From Entoloma clypeatum (lineage: Eukaryota; Basidiomycota; Agaricomycetes; Agaricales; Entolomataceae), in the NCBI GenBank assembly GCA_963565915.1, contig OY751487.1, positions 3,782,001 to 3,846,000 of the forward strand: a DNA stretch of 64,000 bases. The letters run 5' to 3'. Below the pieces are notes generated by a model. That model worked only from the letters and a program-made list of their open reading frames with translations. It made no database searches and was not told the origin of the DNA. A program made the position numbers and the translations under genes. Positions 37,328 through 47,432 of the stretch are shown in pieces (the stretch's first letter is position 1; each line of letters opens with the position of its first letter).

Positions 37328-39890
37328 CATCGACGAAAGGCCGGCTAAACAGCGTCGCGTAGCCCCATCGATAGAAGAATCGCTGAAGATGATGGACATC
37401 GACCAGGAACGAATGGGGCCGGATCAATTCGAAGATGGGCTTATTGAACTTGACGGTTCGTCATCTCCCTCTCCTGAATCTGACCAATTAAGGAAAGCTA
37501 ATAACACCTCCTTTCAGATGTGTAAAATATTAGCTAGTACTAGTGCAGAATGTATGGATCACATTGACAGCGATCTATATAAAAAATATACAAAGCACTT
37601 TGCGTCATGCACACACTGTAAGGAGAAAGAACGCGCACAATGGATCTTAGACTCCGGTGTCTCGTTACACTTTACCCATGAGTTCAAGGACTTTGCGTAC
37701 TACAGGCCTCTCAAGGCTAAGCGATTTGTCCAAACAGCTGCAAAGGGAAAGAAACTGGAGATACTCGGAGTTGGGGCCATTCCAGTACGGCATACCCTAA
37801 ATGGGAAAACTAAAACCCATCTCCTACGACCAGTATTTTATATTCCGGATATGGACACACGTCTATTGTCCCTAGGCATCTTCCTTAACCATGGTTACAA
37901 AGTTGATGGAATGCGCGGAGAAATTAATATCTCTAAAGGGCTGAACAAAATACAGGTTTCGCCTCATTTCATCGGACAAACCATTTACTGGTTAGACACT
38001 GAAATACGCTATGACCAAATCCACGTGATCTCTAGCGAAATCACTGTTGAAACCTGGCATAAACGTCTTGGCCACCCAAATGACCAGGCGCTCAATAAAA
38101 TTCCCACTAGTACCAAAGGAGTACCCAGAACGTTAGTACGTGAGAAATCACAGGAAAGCTGCACGGGATGCCTCAAAGGGAAAATGCTGAATCAGTCATA
38201 CCCCAATTCAATGACGAGGGCTGTCAAACCCTTCAACCTGATTCATTCAGACCTGAAACAGATATCCATGGCATCGTACCACAAGTACAAATACTTCCTC
38301 ACATTTCTGGATGATTTTTCATCTCATGTCTGGGTCGTCTTGCTTAGGAAAAAGTCTGGTGCCATCACGGCACTAAGACAGTTTCTTGCGATGATCCAGA
38401 ACCAATTTGCCGCTACTCCTAAGAAGTGGCGAGTTGATGGAGGTGGAGAATTTGATGAATACAAAGATGTACTTGCCGATCATGGAATTCTGATCGACGT
38501 CACGCTCCCATATCAGCACCAGCAGAATGGTAGAGCAGAAAGGATCAATCAAACACTATGGGAAAAATCTCAGGCATTGCGCTTCGATGCATGCTTACCG
38601 CCCATGTGGTGGGAATTCTGTTTGGAACACGCAGCATTTCTCTATAACAGAACCCCCATGCAGCGTCTTGAATGGAAAACCCCCTACTTCAGAGTGACCA
38701 ATGAGATCCCCGACATGTCCAGCATCAGAGTATTTGGATGTCAAGCATATGTATATATCCCAAAGGAGAAACGTAGGAACTCCCTGGAATCAAGATCCCG
38801 ATTGATGATTTATCTCGGATCGAAACCAGGGGTCAAAGGATACCGCTTCATGGATCCTGAGACCAACACGATTTTCATGGGAGGGAAAGCTATCTTTGAT
38901 GAAAGCAAGTACCCTAGATGCCATATCGACCCGTTGCCAGAAAACCACCCAGAAATGGAAAACCCAGAGCCGGCTGATGAGTTTGAGGATCTCATTCCCG
39001 GCAGCAATGACGACGACAGTCACAACGAAACACCTCATGACCCACTTCCCATTGAACAGGATCAACCTGAATCAGACAACGAATTGCCTGCCAGTGAGCC
39101 TGATGACGAACCACGAGTATCCACTCCGGAACCCGAGCAAGTACCAGATCGACCGATCAGGGAACGACGAGTTCGGAAGATGCCAGGAAGCATCTATGGG
39201 GAAGACACTCCAGCGTCTGATCTTGAAAAATTAGATCGAAGATGGAGATTGGGCGGTCAAACAGCATGGATGAATGACCTCCTGATGGAGGCGATATCAG
39301 TCCAAGTTGGCATTGTCGACATGTCCCATAAAGACATATACCCTCTTCCAAATAAAGAAGACTGGTATGCGGCTGAACGTAAAGAGCTAGACATGCTCAA
39401 ACGCCGCGGGGTGATCACAGAGCTAGTACCCCTGCCTGCAGGAAGGAAAGCTCTAAGGAACAAATGGGTTTACAACGAAAAGTCCGACGGCTGCCTGAAA
39501 GCACGTCTCGTCGCAAAAGGCTTTTCACAGGTAGAAGGGATCGACTTTGATCAGATCTTCTCACCAGTCGTAAGATATGAAACCGTCCGACTAATACTGG
39601 CATTGACAGCCCTTGAAGGGTGGTTCATGACACTTTTGGACGTCTCATCAGCCTTCCTCTATGGAACGCTCCGTGAAGTCATTTACATGCGACAGCCTGA
39701 GGGCTACATAGTAAAAGGGAAAGAACACCTCGTGTACCAACTATTCAAAGCTCTATATGGACTTAAGCAGGCCGCATTAGCCTGGTGGAGGGAACTTGAT
39801 TCCTCCATGAAAAAGCTTGGCTTTGTCCGGCTTCACTCCGATGCAGGAGTGTTCATTCACAAAAGTACCAGCGGGGAAATTGTACTGTAA
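37251..39890 (+). pseudogene. copia pol: protease, integrase and most of the reverse transcriptase
   Basis: This 879-codon frame carries, in order, the aspartic protease (WILDSGVSLHFTHEF), the GAG-pre-integrase zinc block (HKRLGHPNDQALNKIP, CTGCLKGKM), the integrase D,D,E residues (IHSDLKQISMAS, WRVDGGGEFDEYKD, QQNGRAERINQTLWEK) and the reverse transcriptase up to GFVRLHSDAGVFIHKSTSGE. It lies in the +1 frame relative to gag and shares 77 bases with it, so expression would need a +1 ribosomal shift or an indel has occurred. It ends at TAA 39888-39890, just before the YVDD box, because of a shift by one base. Confidence 0.8.
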
Positions 39891-39892
39891 TC

Positions 39893-40867
39893 GCCGTCAT
39901 CTATGTCGACGACTCTGCTTTTCTCGGCACAAACTGGGAATATACGCTAGAGAAAAAGAAGGCCTTCATGACCACATGGGAATGTAGGGACCTAGGGCAC
40001 CTTGTGCCTGATGGGGAACCGAAAGAATTTCTCTCTATCCAAATAAGGCAACGCAGGAAACGTATCTTCATCGATCAAGTACCTTACCTTGAGAAAATAC
40101 TCGAACGAATGGGGATGAGCGAATCTAACGCCACTCATACCCCACTTCCTACGGGCTACAAACCCATGATGTCCGAAGATGAACCCAATGCAGAACTTCG
40201 ATCAAAGTACCAATCCGTCATCGGATCACTTCTATATCTGATGATTGGAACAAGGCCAGACATCTGTTTTGCCGTGATCAAAATGTCGCAATTTTCCGCA
40301 AATCCCACCAAACGCCATTTAGAAGTGGCCAGGGATATTTGCAGGTATCTGAAAGCAACAAAAAATTACGCAATCATGTATGATGGTGACTCAGGGAAAG
40401 GAATCTATGCATTCACAGACTCCGACTGGGCGTCAGATGAAAACACGAGGAGGTCTACCACTGGCTTCTTCATATCACTGGCGTCTGGAGCAGTGACATG
40501 GGTATCATCGGCGCAAAAGACCATCGCCCTCTCTTCCACAGAAGCAGAGTATATGGCGTTATCAGACTGCAGTCGCGCAGCAACATGGCTGAGAAGCATG
40601 CTTGCCGAACTTGGAATGCAGATCGGATCAGTACCGATCTACGGAGATAACAACGGCTCCGTCTTCATCGCATCCAACCCTGTAACTGAGAAGCGATCCA
40701 AGCACATTGACGTGCGATTCCACTTCGTCAGAGAAAAAGTCTCCGAAGGGATAATTACGGTCGAATTTATTGAAGGAGTGAACAACCCTGCAGACCTCTT
40801 AACTAAGAATCTGGGAAAAATCCTCTTTTCCAAATTTATCCCGTACTTCGGATTGATAAAAAACTAG
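39893..40867 (+). pseudogene. copia pol 3' part: YVDD reverse-transcriptase box and RNase H
   Basis: After the frame break, the sequence reads AVIYVDDSAFLGTNW at 39894-39940, including the catalytic YVDD, and continues to GYKPMMSEDEPNAELRSKY. The RNase H domain shows its acidic residues (YAFTDSDWASDENTRRSTTG, then SSTEAEYMALSDCSRAATWL and VPIYGDNNGSVFIASNPVTE). It ends FIPYFGLIKN with a TAG stop at 40865-40867. There is no start codon of its own for this part. It needs rejoining to the upstream frame, which one lost base near 39882-39884 would explain. Confidence 0.78.
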
Positions 40868-40930
40868 GCAAAACAAAGTACCTATATATATGTGGGAAAA
40901 AGTAAGATGTATTTAGAAATATGTACTAAA

Positions 40931-40940
40931 TATGGGGGGG
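40931..40940 (+). promoter_or_regulatory. polypurine tract
   Basis: TATGGGGGGG directly precedes the right LTR, the position expected for plus-strand primer formation. Confidence 0.6.
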
Positions 40941-41249
40941 TGTTGAAACTTTTCCCATCACGTAGATTAGATTAGATTAGATTACATCACGTGACCTTTA
41001 CATATCTTCATTACATACTTGTTTGGTTGGTACAAACAGTAGTACGGTATATAAGACCAGGAAACTGTCAATATCAACAAGTTGTCTCTTGACTCTTAAC
41101 CAGCTCCATCGCTCTTACCAGCCTCAACCGCTCTCACCAGCCCCACCCTTCTCAACCAAGTAAGTGACTAGAACGGTAGAGTAGAGTACTTCCACTGTAG
41201 CTGTGTTGCTCAGTACATCTGTGGCTAGCGCTCAGGTGGAACTTCAACA
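40941..41249 (+). repeat. copia 3' LTR (309 bp)
   Basis: It starts and ends like the 5' LTR and is followed by the GTCCC target-site copy. All the differences I see from the 5' LTR (about a dozen, including two single-base gaps) lie in its last 135 bases. Confidence 0.92.
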
Positions 41250-43185
41250 GTCCCAGATGAAGGAATCCGGGTAAAGGTCGAGTATGTGATTTCCCGGGCG
41301 AGCCTCCTCGCTCAGGTAGTTGGATCTCTCAAGTTTGACGGCGATCATCAGGTTCTGAATGTCGATGATTGGGCTAGGGGTCTTATTCTCCGCCTTGAGC
41401 AAAAGCTCGCAGACGACAGGATGAGTGACGGGAAGCTGGGCAGCTCTGATTCGGGAGCGCTGCACAAGCTTGGTGATGTGTTGTCTAGCAGGCATGAGCC
41501 CCGCAATAGCGAGGACACCCCCGGTAGGCGACCGATTGAAAGCGCCGGTGATCCATCTGGCGGCTCTGTAGTGGACTGAGTTCAACAGGTTGAAAGCAGT
41601 TTTGAGGCGTGGACCGTTGTAGTACCAGAGTTGGCATCCGTACGTGAGGATCGGCATGACGCACGACATGTATAGGAGGCGTTTGAGGCGGGGTGAGAGA
41701 CCGCGTGAGGAGTTGCCAAGGAGGAGGGGAATGGATGTGAGCGCCTTGGTGGCATAGAAGCGTCTGTGCTCATTGAAGGTCAGATGATGATCGAAGAAGA
41801 AGCCGAGGTAGCGCCAGAAGGCCTTGACTTGGAGGGGAGGTTGACCGGGTAGTCGAACGATAGGGTATGACGAAGAGACAGTTCAGGTGAAGAACATGAG
41901 TTCATCTTTCGTCGGTTCAGTGGCCAGCCCCATGTCGATGAGGATGCCGTTGATGGCTTTTCGGCCAGCCCGTAGGTGGGAGCCGATAGCGTCAAGGTCA
42001 GAAGACTGGGCGATGAGCATGCCGTCGTCTGCGAAGGAGAAGAGATCCAGGTATTGCGCGTGTCCACGGCTGTAGAAGATTCTGAGGGCCGGCGAAAGAT
42101 AGATGCCGGAGAGGATGGGGGAGAGCACCGAGCCTTGACCCACACCAAAGAGGATTTCGAAGAGGTCTGAGACATTCTGTCCTGAGACAAAATGAGTAGA
42201 CCGTCCACGAAGATAAGATTCAAAGAACTTACTCAAGGCGGCTGAAAACCCCAGCCGCCGTAGTACTCCTAACAAGAATTGATGGTCCAGAGAAGGGAAG
42301 AATTGCGCAATGTCGAAGGCCACGACCCCCGTGTCACGTTTCTTCGCCCATCCATTCCGGACTCTGTGTGTTATGATGATGCCAGCCTCAGTTGTAGATC
42401 TGTAGCGAAGTCCGCCGAACTGGTATCGGTGGACAAGGCTGTACTTAGTGCATTCGAATTGCATTCGATTGGCGATGACTTTCTCGATAATCTTTGCCAC
42501 CGTGTTGAGGAGAACAATGGGTCGAAACGACTTGGGTTTATCGTAAGTTTCTTTGCCAGGCTTTGGTATGATAACCGTGACGGAGGTTTTGAAAGCTGCA
42601 GGCCAGCAAGAATAATCTATGCAGGCATTAGCTAGGGCTGTAATGCGTGTCAACACTTCATCTTTTTGGAGGAGACGCTTGAGGAGAGCCCATGATATGT
42701 GGTCTGGACCAGGGGCAGATTTGGGATTGCATTTGAGGACAAGGGAGGTAATCTCGGGACCCGTAATTGGTATCCAGTCGCGAGTGGGTTCTTGTGGGAT
42801 TTTGTCGAGGATATCCATCTTAGGAGAGTTCAGAGGAGGCGTATGAAAGGCCTTATCAAAAGCGTCAAACATGTCATTAGAAGAGTGGAGAACGTCACCA
42901 TTGGCCCCCTTCAAATTTGCAAGGGGGTCTGAGCGACGGGGCTTGTGCCAGTCCATGAGGGACCAGGGGTTTTTTTGGGAGAGGGCGATGGTCTCGATTC
43001 GATCTTCAAAGAATTCTCGTTTGGCCGCGCGGATTACCGCCCGAAGATTGCTATAATCGACGGGAGATTTGGTATCAAGGTATACTTGCCTGGCTAAGTC
43101 GCAAGTCTCGCTCCACCACGAGTGGGAGTGTGATCCTGCGCCTTTGACTGGACGAGAGTGAGTATCCCAGTTCTCAGAAAGGGCT

Positions 43186-43201
43186 ATCTAAGTGCTCAAT
43201 T
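43186..43201. repeat. LINE target-site duplication, 5'-side copy
   Basis: ATCTAAGTGCTCAATT abuts the truncated 5' end of the LINE and differs from the other copy only at position 8. Confidence 0.75.
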
Positions 43202-43224
43202 GTCACGAAAAATCACGCTGAAGA

Positions 43225-43259
43225 CATGTGATGTAGAAGGATGCGCACGAATCCTATCT
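43225..43259. repeat. right terminal inverted repeat of outer element
   Basis: This is the reverse complement of the left repeat with a single C/T difference. It ends 23 bp before the tRNA-Phe gene. Confidence 0.8.
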
Positions 43260-43282
43260 TATGGATACAATACCTTACATCT

Positions 43283-43369
43283 GGGGGCATAGCTCAGTTG
43301 GGAGAGCAGCAGACTGAAGGTAATCTGAAGCCAATCTGAAGGTCCCGCGTTCAATCCGCGGTGCCCCCA
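43283..43369 (+). tRNA. tRNA-Phe (anticodon GAA), with intron
   Basis: The acceptor stem GGGGGCA pairs fully with TGCCCCC. The D-arm (GCTC..GAGC) and the T-arm (CCGCG..CGCGG, with GTTCAATCC box B) are regular, and the anticodon loop is CTGAAGA. The intron is placed at 43320-43333 (14 bases, after position 37). Position 27-43 is a G-A mismatch. The intron contains ATCTGAAG, which is repeated in the 3' exon. A run of six T (43371-43376) follows as a polymerase III terminator. The outer TIR element ends 23 bp upstream. Confidence 0.9.
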
Positions 43370-43370
43370 C

Positions 43371-43376
43371 TTTTTT
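43371..43376 (+). terminator. RNA polymerase III T-run terminator of tRNA-Phe
   Basis: TTTTTT starts two bases after the discriminator base. Confidence 0.75.
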
Positions 43377-43512
43377 GGTGTTTTTCTCAACAAAGAGCTA
43401 TAAAAATAAGTGGCGGGCTAAAATGCAGCAAAACTTAAAATTGTCGGATGCCATATAGCTCAATCATGGATGCCACTGGCAAACAAAACAAAGTGGATTG
43501 AGGCTGAATAGC

Positions 43513-44905
43513 TTAATACTCTCCAAAACGGACGTGCCCAGTTCTTGTGGCGTGTGCACGCGCATCTTTCTCGCCTTTCAATCCTTGACCACATTGCTAT
43601 TGTGTGGAGACGTCTTAACTATCGATTAATCGAGAGAAACTGGCGTAGCTCACCTCGCATTTCAAATCGAATGTTGCAGTATTCGTAAATGCCTTCTTCG
43701 CTCGCAGGACCTCCGCCAACTTCCTGGCGGCAACCAGTACCGGATCATCGTCGTCTGCAGCACGTGACTGAGAAACCACAGGTTAGAGGACTTCAGAGTA
43801 CTTCAATGAAGGCAAGGAATACCACAGGGAAAATTGTCTGATGCCATTCATGTGCCGCGTCGGCCGAGGGTGCCAAGGTCGCGGCGTCGTAGTGAATTCC
43901 TGAATAAACCAATATACAACGCATGGCGTTGCCCCCGGATGGGGGAGAGAAACTGTCTATGCGGCCGGTCTCGACATCAATACTAGCAATCTCTGTCTTG
44001 TAATGTGCAGCTAGTATCCCCAATTCAATGGCGCCACCCCATGTCGAAGGCTTGAGTATTGCCGTGATATATTGTGATGGCGGCATCCTGGAATGAGGGC
44101 ATCAAATACCAGTCTGCGCTGCAGATGGAGTGAATATCCGCGCACCCTAAAATGGCTTCATTGTAGGTTGCTGGGTCGTTACGAATACCCTCAGCAACAA
44201 CTGGTTATGAAAGAAGTGAGATCAAGAACAAAGAAGTCGGAATGGCAACGTGCTTGTGCGCATTTCAGGTGCTTTGGCAATGGTTTGCTCAAATACAAGA
44301 GCCACAGCAGAAAAGAGGCACGAATTGTCATCGGGGACTATCTGTACAGTAGGTGTGATGACAAGGACGTCAGGTTGAAGTAAAAAGACGAGACGGTAAA
44401 ATCGCACTAACCCGATGGATGAAGGCGCCACCCTCCGTTTCGACGAAGTCAGGGCGGCTAGTAGTGGGCTCGGATGGCGCCGTCGGAAGAGGAGACTGTG
44501 TGAGTATCGATGCACCTGCCGAGAGCAAATTCGCGGTATAGTCCAGGGCCGTGCGTGCAGGTGGCGACACTGCCGCCGTTGGTGGGTTGATGATTGCGCC
44601 ACTTTTGGCAATCTCGTTAACGATTATCTGATCACCACTCCTCAATCCAAGACTCGTGACAGGAAGCTCCGGTACAACAGTCAGAGACTGTGGAGGATAT
44701 CCCGTTTTCACTACGTCCCTGGGCCGTGAGGAATACATGGGAGAAGGGCGTCGCTCAAGGCTCACACACAATTCTGGAGGGAGGGAAGGATGTCAGATGC
44801 GGCATATATCTCTTGTTGGAGATCCTGGACGGTGAAGCTGTCGCTGTCCAAAGCGACATTGATTGTGGCAACGCCTTTGGGATGACGAAGACGAATTGCA
44901 ACCAT
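43513..44905 (-). CDS. OTU1: deubiquitinating cysteine protease OTU1 (YOD1)
   Basis: OTU1 removes ubiquitin chains and works with the Cdc48/p97 ATPase. The start at 44905 gives MVAIRLRHPKGVATINVALD, a UBX-like beta-grasp. The catalytic core is VVPDDNSCLFSAVALVFEQT, with the D-x2-C of OTU enzymes. The conserved ATYNEAILG is joined by splicing to MPPSQYITAILKPSTWGGAI and ELGILAAHYKTEIASIDV, and SGIHYDAATLA supplies the HYD-type segment. The C-terminus, restored by two introns, is the C2H2 finger CEQCGQGLKGEKDARAHATR with TGHVRFGEY and TAA at 43513-43515. The tail zinc finger is intact, so this gene looks complete. Confidence 0.88.
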
Positions 44906-45299
44906 GTGGGATGATTGCAAGATGAATGAGATCGGTTTGTATATATATTACAATATAGACTAGTAAGCTTACTTCTGTCCGGACCTCCGCTATCTTGCTG
45001 TCTCCACAATACAGACGGTGGGCTCCATTGCAGTGCAGAGACAATGCGTGCCAGTGTGATGCCTGGCTATGGCGATGGGTACATCGCGAGCTGGCGCTGG
45101 ACAACAGTACTGTCTTGAAAGGACTCGGAGTGTCCACCTCCTAAGAGCCCGAAACCGACTTACCCGATGAGTATTTACACGCGTGCCAAAAGGCGAGATA
45201 CCGGGGGAAGCGGAAACACTACAGTTTAGATTCACAAATTTGCAAGCTACCAATCTGACACACTATAAACCTGAGGCCTGAACCTGCAGCTTGATGACC
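44906..45299. other. intergenic region
   Basis: About 395 bases between the start of OTU1 and the stop of HSP12 on the same strand. It should contain the OTU1 promoter. The short minus-strand open frames here have no family character, and I see no RNA gene. Confidence 0.5.
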
Positions 45300-45711
45300 C
45301 TACTTCCCGCCAAGGCCCATTGCATTTTTGGCCTTGTCGAGCATCGACTCCTATAATCTGATTAGCACCGTGCATGGACGACATAGAAATGCCACTTACA
45401 TCGCTCTCGTTGGAGTTGCTGGTCACGCTGTCGCCCACTTGCTGGCCAGAGGATTTCTGACTCTAAAAGAGAATATGATGGTGAGGACTGCCGTGTCTAA
45501 GCGAGAAAAACGACCAACGTTCGGCTGGAGGGTAGAGGCGACAGAATCGGCAGCACCTTTGACGCGGTCAGTGGCCTGCTCGGTGGTGCTCTTCTGAGAA
45601 TCGGGCTAAAGAGGGGTGAGTGGACGGCGATAGATACATGGCGGCGGGGGCCATCACCTTCAAAGCAGAGGTAGCCTTGTCGGTGAAAGATTGACGTGCG
45701 TTGTCTGACAT
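45300..45711 (-). CDS. HSP12: small heat-shock / membrane-stabilising protein, HSP9/HSP12 family
   Basis: HSP12-type proteins are small, highly charged, disordered stress proteins that associate with membranes. The start at 45711 gives MSDNARQSFTDKATSALK, splicing to PDSQKSTTEQATDRVKGAAD and SVASTLQPNSQKSSGQQVGD with SVTSNSNESD, and then a last exon SMLDKAKNAMGLGGK. The repeated DSQKST/NSQKSS pieces are characteristic. The stop is TAG at 45300-45302. Three short introns are needed. A TATAAAAA box lies at 45750-45757 on the minus strand, only about 40 bases before the ATG, which suggests a short 5' UTR. The gene neighbours CHMP7 on the same strand. Confidence 0.8.
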
Positions 45712-45749
45712 GTTGGGTTGTGAATGAAAAGCTCTATGAGTGAGCGAGG

Positions 45750-45757
45750 TTTTTATA
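45750..45757 (-). promoter_or_regulatory. TATA box upstream of HSP12
   Basis: TATAAAAA on the minus strand, about 39 bases upstream of the start codon. Stress-inducible genes often have a clear TATA box. Confidence 0.45.
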
Positions 45758-45833
45758 GTGTGAGTTGAAGATGACGATGCTGTGACGTGTTGCGCAGAAC
45801 GTTTATGACGCACTTAAATGCAGACTACATTGA

Positions 45834-47432
45834 TCAAGATGCAGCAACTCTCGCCTTCTCCACGCTTGGTAACTCCGCGGGAATCGCCATTCCTATTCCC
45901 TCTAGCTTCCCTCGTGTCTCTGTGTCTTCTGACTCCCCCTCTGCTTCTTGGATCAATCCTCTCAACTCAGCTTCCAATTCCCTTTCGTCAATGAATTCTT
46001 CAACCCCCACAGCCAGATCCCCTCCTATCTTGATAGTCTCATCCACTTCCCGGGCATCTGCGTTAGCTTCAGCTACAGCATCCAGCGTGGCCTCTATCGA
46101 CTCCCGTTGCAAGGACGGGTGGGCAAGGATAGCACGCAGAGTTGAAGCTGAGGTTTCATATGACTTCATAATCTAAACATTGGTTTCTCCATGAGCATAC
46201 TCATCTCGAGGTTGGAGTGGAAACAAGTACCTCAATATCCCCAGCCGCAGCTTCAACGCTGATCAACGTGGATTCCAACGTGCCAAGGGAACCGAGGCGC
46301 TTCGAAAGTAAAATTTCTAGTTCTTTCCTCGATCGTAAGTAATTCAGCGCCATGGGCTTGCGCTTCTGGCGAAGAGCAGCGGTCGCCTTCTGTGTACATC
46401 TGAAGATGTGATAAGATCGAGTTGGAAAATGGTGCACCAGCGTAAGGCGACTCAACTGATCAATCTTCGACTGCAATTCCTCGACCTGCCCTTGCAACTT
46501 CTTGACCGCATTGCTCAACTCTAAAATCCCTCTATCAACACCGTTGATCTCTTTCGGACCAGATCCGTCTTCGCAGAATTTGACAACCTGGGCCAAGATG
46601 GGTCGGAAACATGACAGCAATTGATTCACGAGCGTACCTTCTGATCAAAGAAAAGCACTCTTCTATCCCTTTCCAGAAACTTGAGCAGCACCATCGCATC
46701 CTGTTCATTGAGTGCCGTTCCGAGTCCTAGTGCCGATCCAAACTCCTTTCTGAACCCATCCAACGAATACAGACGATCCGCGGCACCGCTGGCCTTGTTC
46801 TCTTGCATCACCAGCACTTTCTCAGCCGCCTGTTCCACTAACGGGACAAACACATACTCTCCCCACCAGGTCATATCCAGACGGCTGCGGCCGCTCAAAG
46901 CCACTGACGTGAGTATTCCCTCCTCTCCTGCCACTCCAAGTTGCTCCAGTGCCCACCAGAGGGGATTCACCAGGAAGAAGCTGGCTATCTGACCAGGAAG
47001 CCAGCCAGGATCGTATACCGACTTCGTCGCATTCAAGAACTCATATTGCGGCATGAGACACTTCTGTGCCCGGAGTTCGTTCTTCCTAGGGCAGGGCAGT
47101 TTGTTGTTGGTAATGAAACTGCTTCAAGCGGATTTTGAAACGTACGACCACAGCGCCCAATGCGAGCGGCTTTCCCGTGCCGTCTACGCGGACACGCTCC
47201 AATAAACTTTGGTCTGCTTTCAGGACGAGCCGGCTCAGAGTATCAGTTTGCAGACCAGAGGACACAATGCTTTGGAGAGCCTTTCGCCACCATTCAACAC
47301 TTGAATGATACGAAGTAGGGTTCGATAGCTTTTGTCTTGAAATGTCAGAATAGAGAGCCTGTCTTCGTGAGGGCGACGTCGCCGAGAATGGTGAAAGCGT
47401 CAAGATGGTTGGGACAGAGGTCTGCAAAGCCA
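45834..47432 (-). CDS. CHMP7: ESCRT-III related Snf7-family protein, CHMP7-like
   Basis: CHMP7 recruits ESCRT-III, notably to the nuclear envelope. ATG at 47432 (MALQTSVPTILTLSPFSATS) starts the protein; the longer open frame to 47469 begins at a TTG. The N-terminal half is the winged-helix-like region (SVEWWRKALQSIVSSGLQTD, LLERVRVDGTGKPLALGAVV, then DPGWLPGQIASFFLVNPLWW). The Snf7 part follows across introns: DRGILELSNAVKKLQGQVEE, TQKATAALRQKRKPMALNYL, LRSRKELEILLSKRLGSLGT, IEATLDAVAEANADAREVDE and GLIQEAEGESEDTETRGKLE. The stop is TGA at 45834-45836. The domain order supports CHMP7 rather than Snf7 itself. Confidence 0.82.

Larger units (their letters stand above)
35477..41249 (+). mobile_element. 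full-length Ty1/copia LTR retrotransposon (5.77 kb)
   Basis: The element has two LTRs (TGTTG...CAACA ends), a 5-bp target-site duplication GTCCC (35472-35476 and 41250-41254), a primer-binding site directly after the left LTR and a G-run directly before the right LTR. The gene order gag, protease, integrase, reverse transcriptase, RNase H is that of the copia group. It has landed in the LINE reverse-transcriptase ORF in the opposite orientation. Frame breaks in pol make this copy unable to act on its own. Confidence 0.93.
34509..43184 (-). pseudogene. LINE reverse transcriptase ORF, split by copia insertion
   Basis: The frame contains a non-LTR reverse transcriptase: CNPKSAPGPDHISWALLK, FKTSVTVIIPKPGKETYDKP, SFRPIVLLNTVAKIIEKVIA, FGVGQGSVLSPILSGIYL, and the active-site FSFADDGMLIAQ. 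Further on are the thumb-like region (LTYGCQLWYYNGPRLK), a degenerate RNase H-like part (TRNIQAVRLALDTGSIHAG) and a C-terminal zinc-type block (FTCACDNDTLETVDHLLHKC, then PLF). The frame holds from 43184 to the copia junction at 41255 and resumes in phase at 35476, ending at TAA 34509-34511. The only lesions seen are one in-frame TGA at 41883-41885 and the copia insertion. The missing 5' part also makes it inactive. Confidence 0.8.
34190..43185 (-). mobile_element. 5'-truncated non-LTR retrotransposon (LINE), interrupted by a copia element
   Basis: Without the copia insertion (35477-41249 and one 5-bp duplicate) this element is about 3.2 kb. It runs on the minus strand, with its 5' end at 43185 and its 3' end at 34190. 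The 3' tail (34188-34222 on the plus strand as TTTATTTATT repeats) is an A-rich TAAA/AAAT run. The open frame enters directly from the 5' junction (ALSENWDTHSRPVKG), so the start, and the endonuclease domain usual in such elements, are missing. This is typical of incomplete target-primed reverse transcription. A 16-bp target-site duplication flanks it. Confidence 0.82.
33931..43259. mobile_element. terminal-inverted-repeat element (about 317 bp before interruption), outermost layer of the nest
   Basis: Inverted repeats of 35 bp, with one mismatch, lie at 33931-33965 and 43225-43259. The left copy begins AGATAGGATTCGTGCGCATC. When the LINE and copia insertions and one LINE target-site copy are removed, the element is about 317 bp (259 bp on the left, 58 bp on the right) and has no coding capacity, so it is MITE-like. 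A GTATTGT string lies just outside each repeat in inverted orientation, separated by unequal spacers, so the true ends may lie slightly further out. I could not find a convincing target-site duplication. Superfamily is unknown. Confidence 0.7.

Noticed and set aside
33931..43259. A TIR DNA transposon that itself encodes a reverse transcriptase, which would be a novel element class
   Set aside because: The reverse transcriptase lies inside a 16-bp target-site duplication with an A-rich tail, so it is a separate LINE inserted into a small TIR element.
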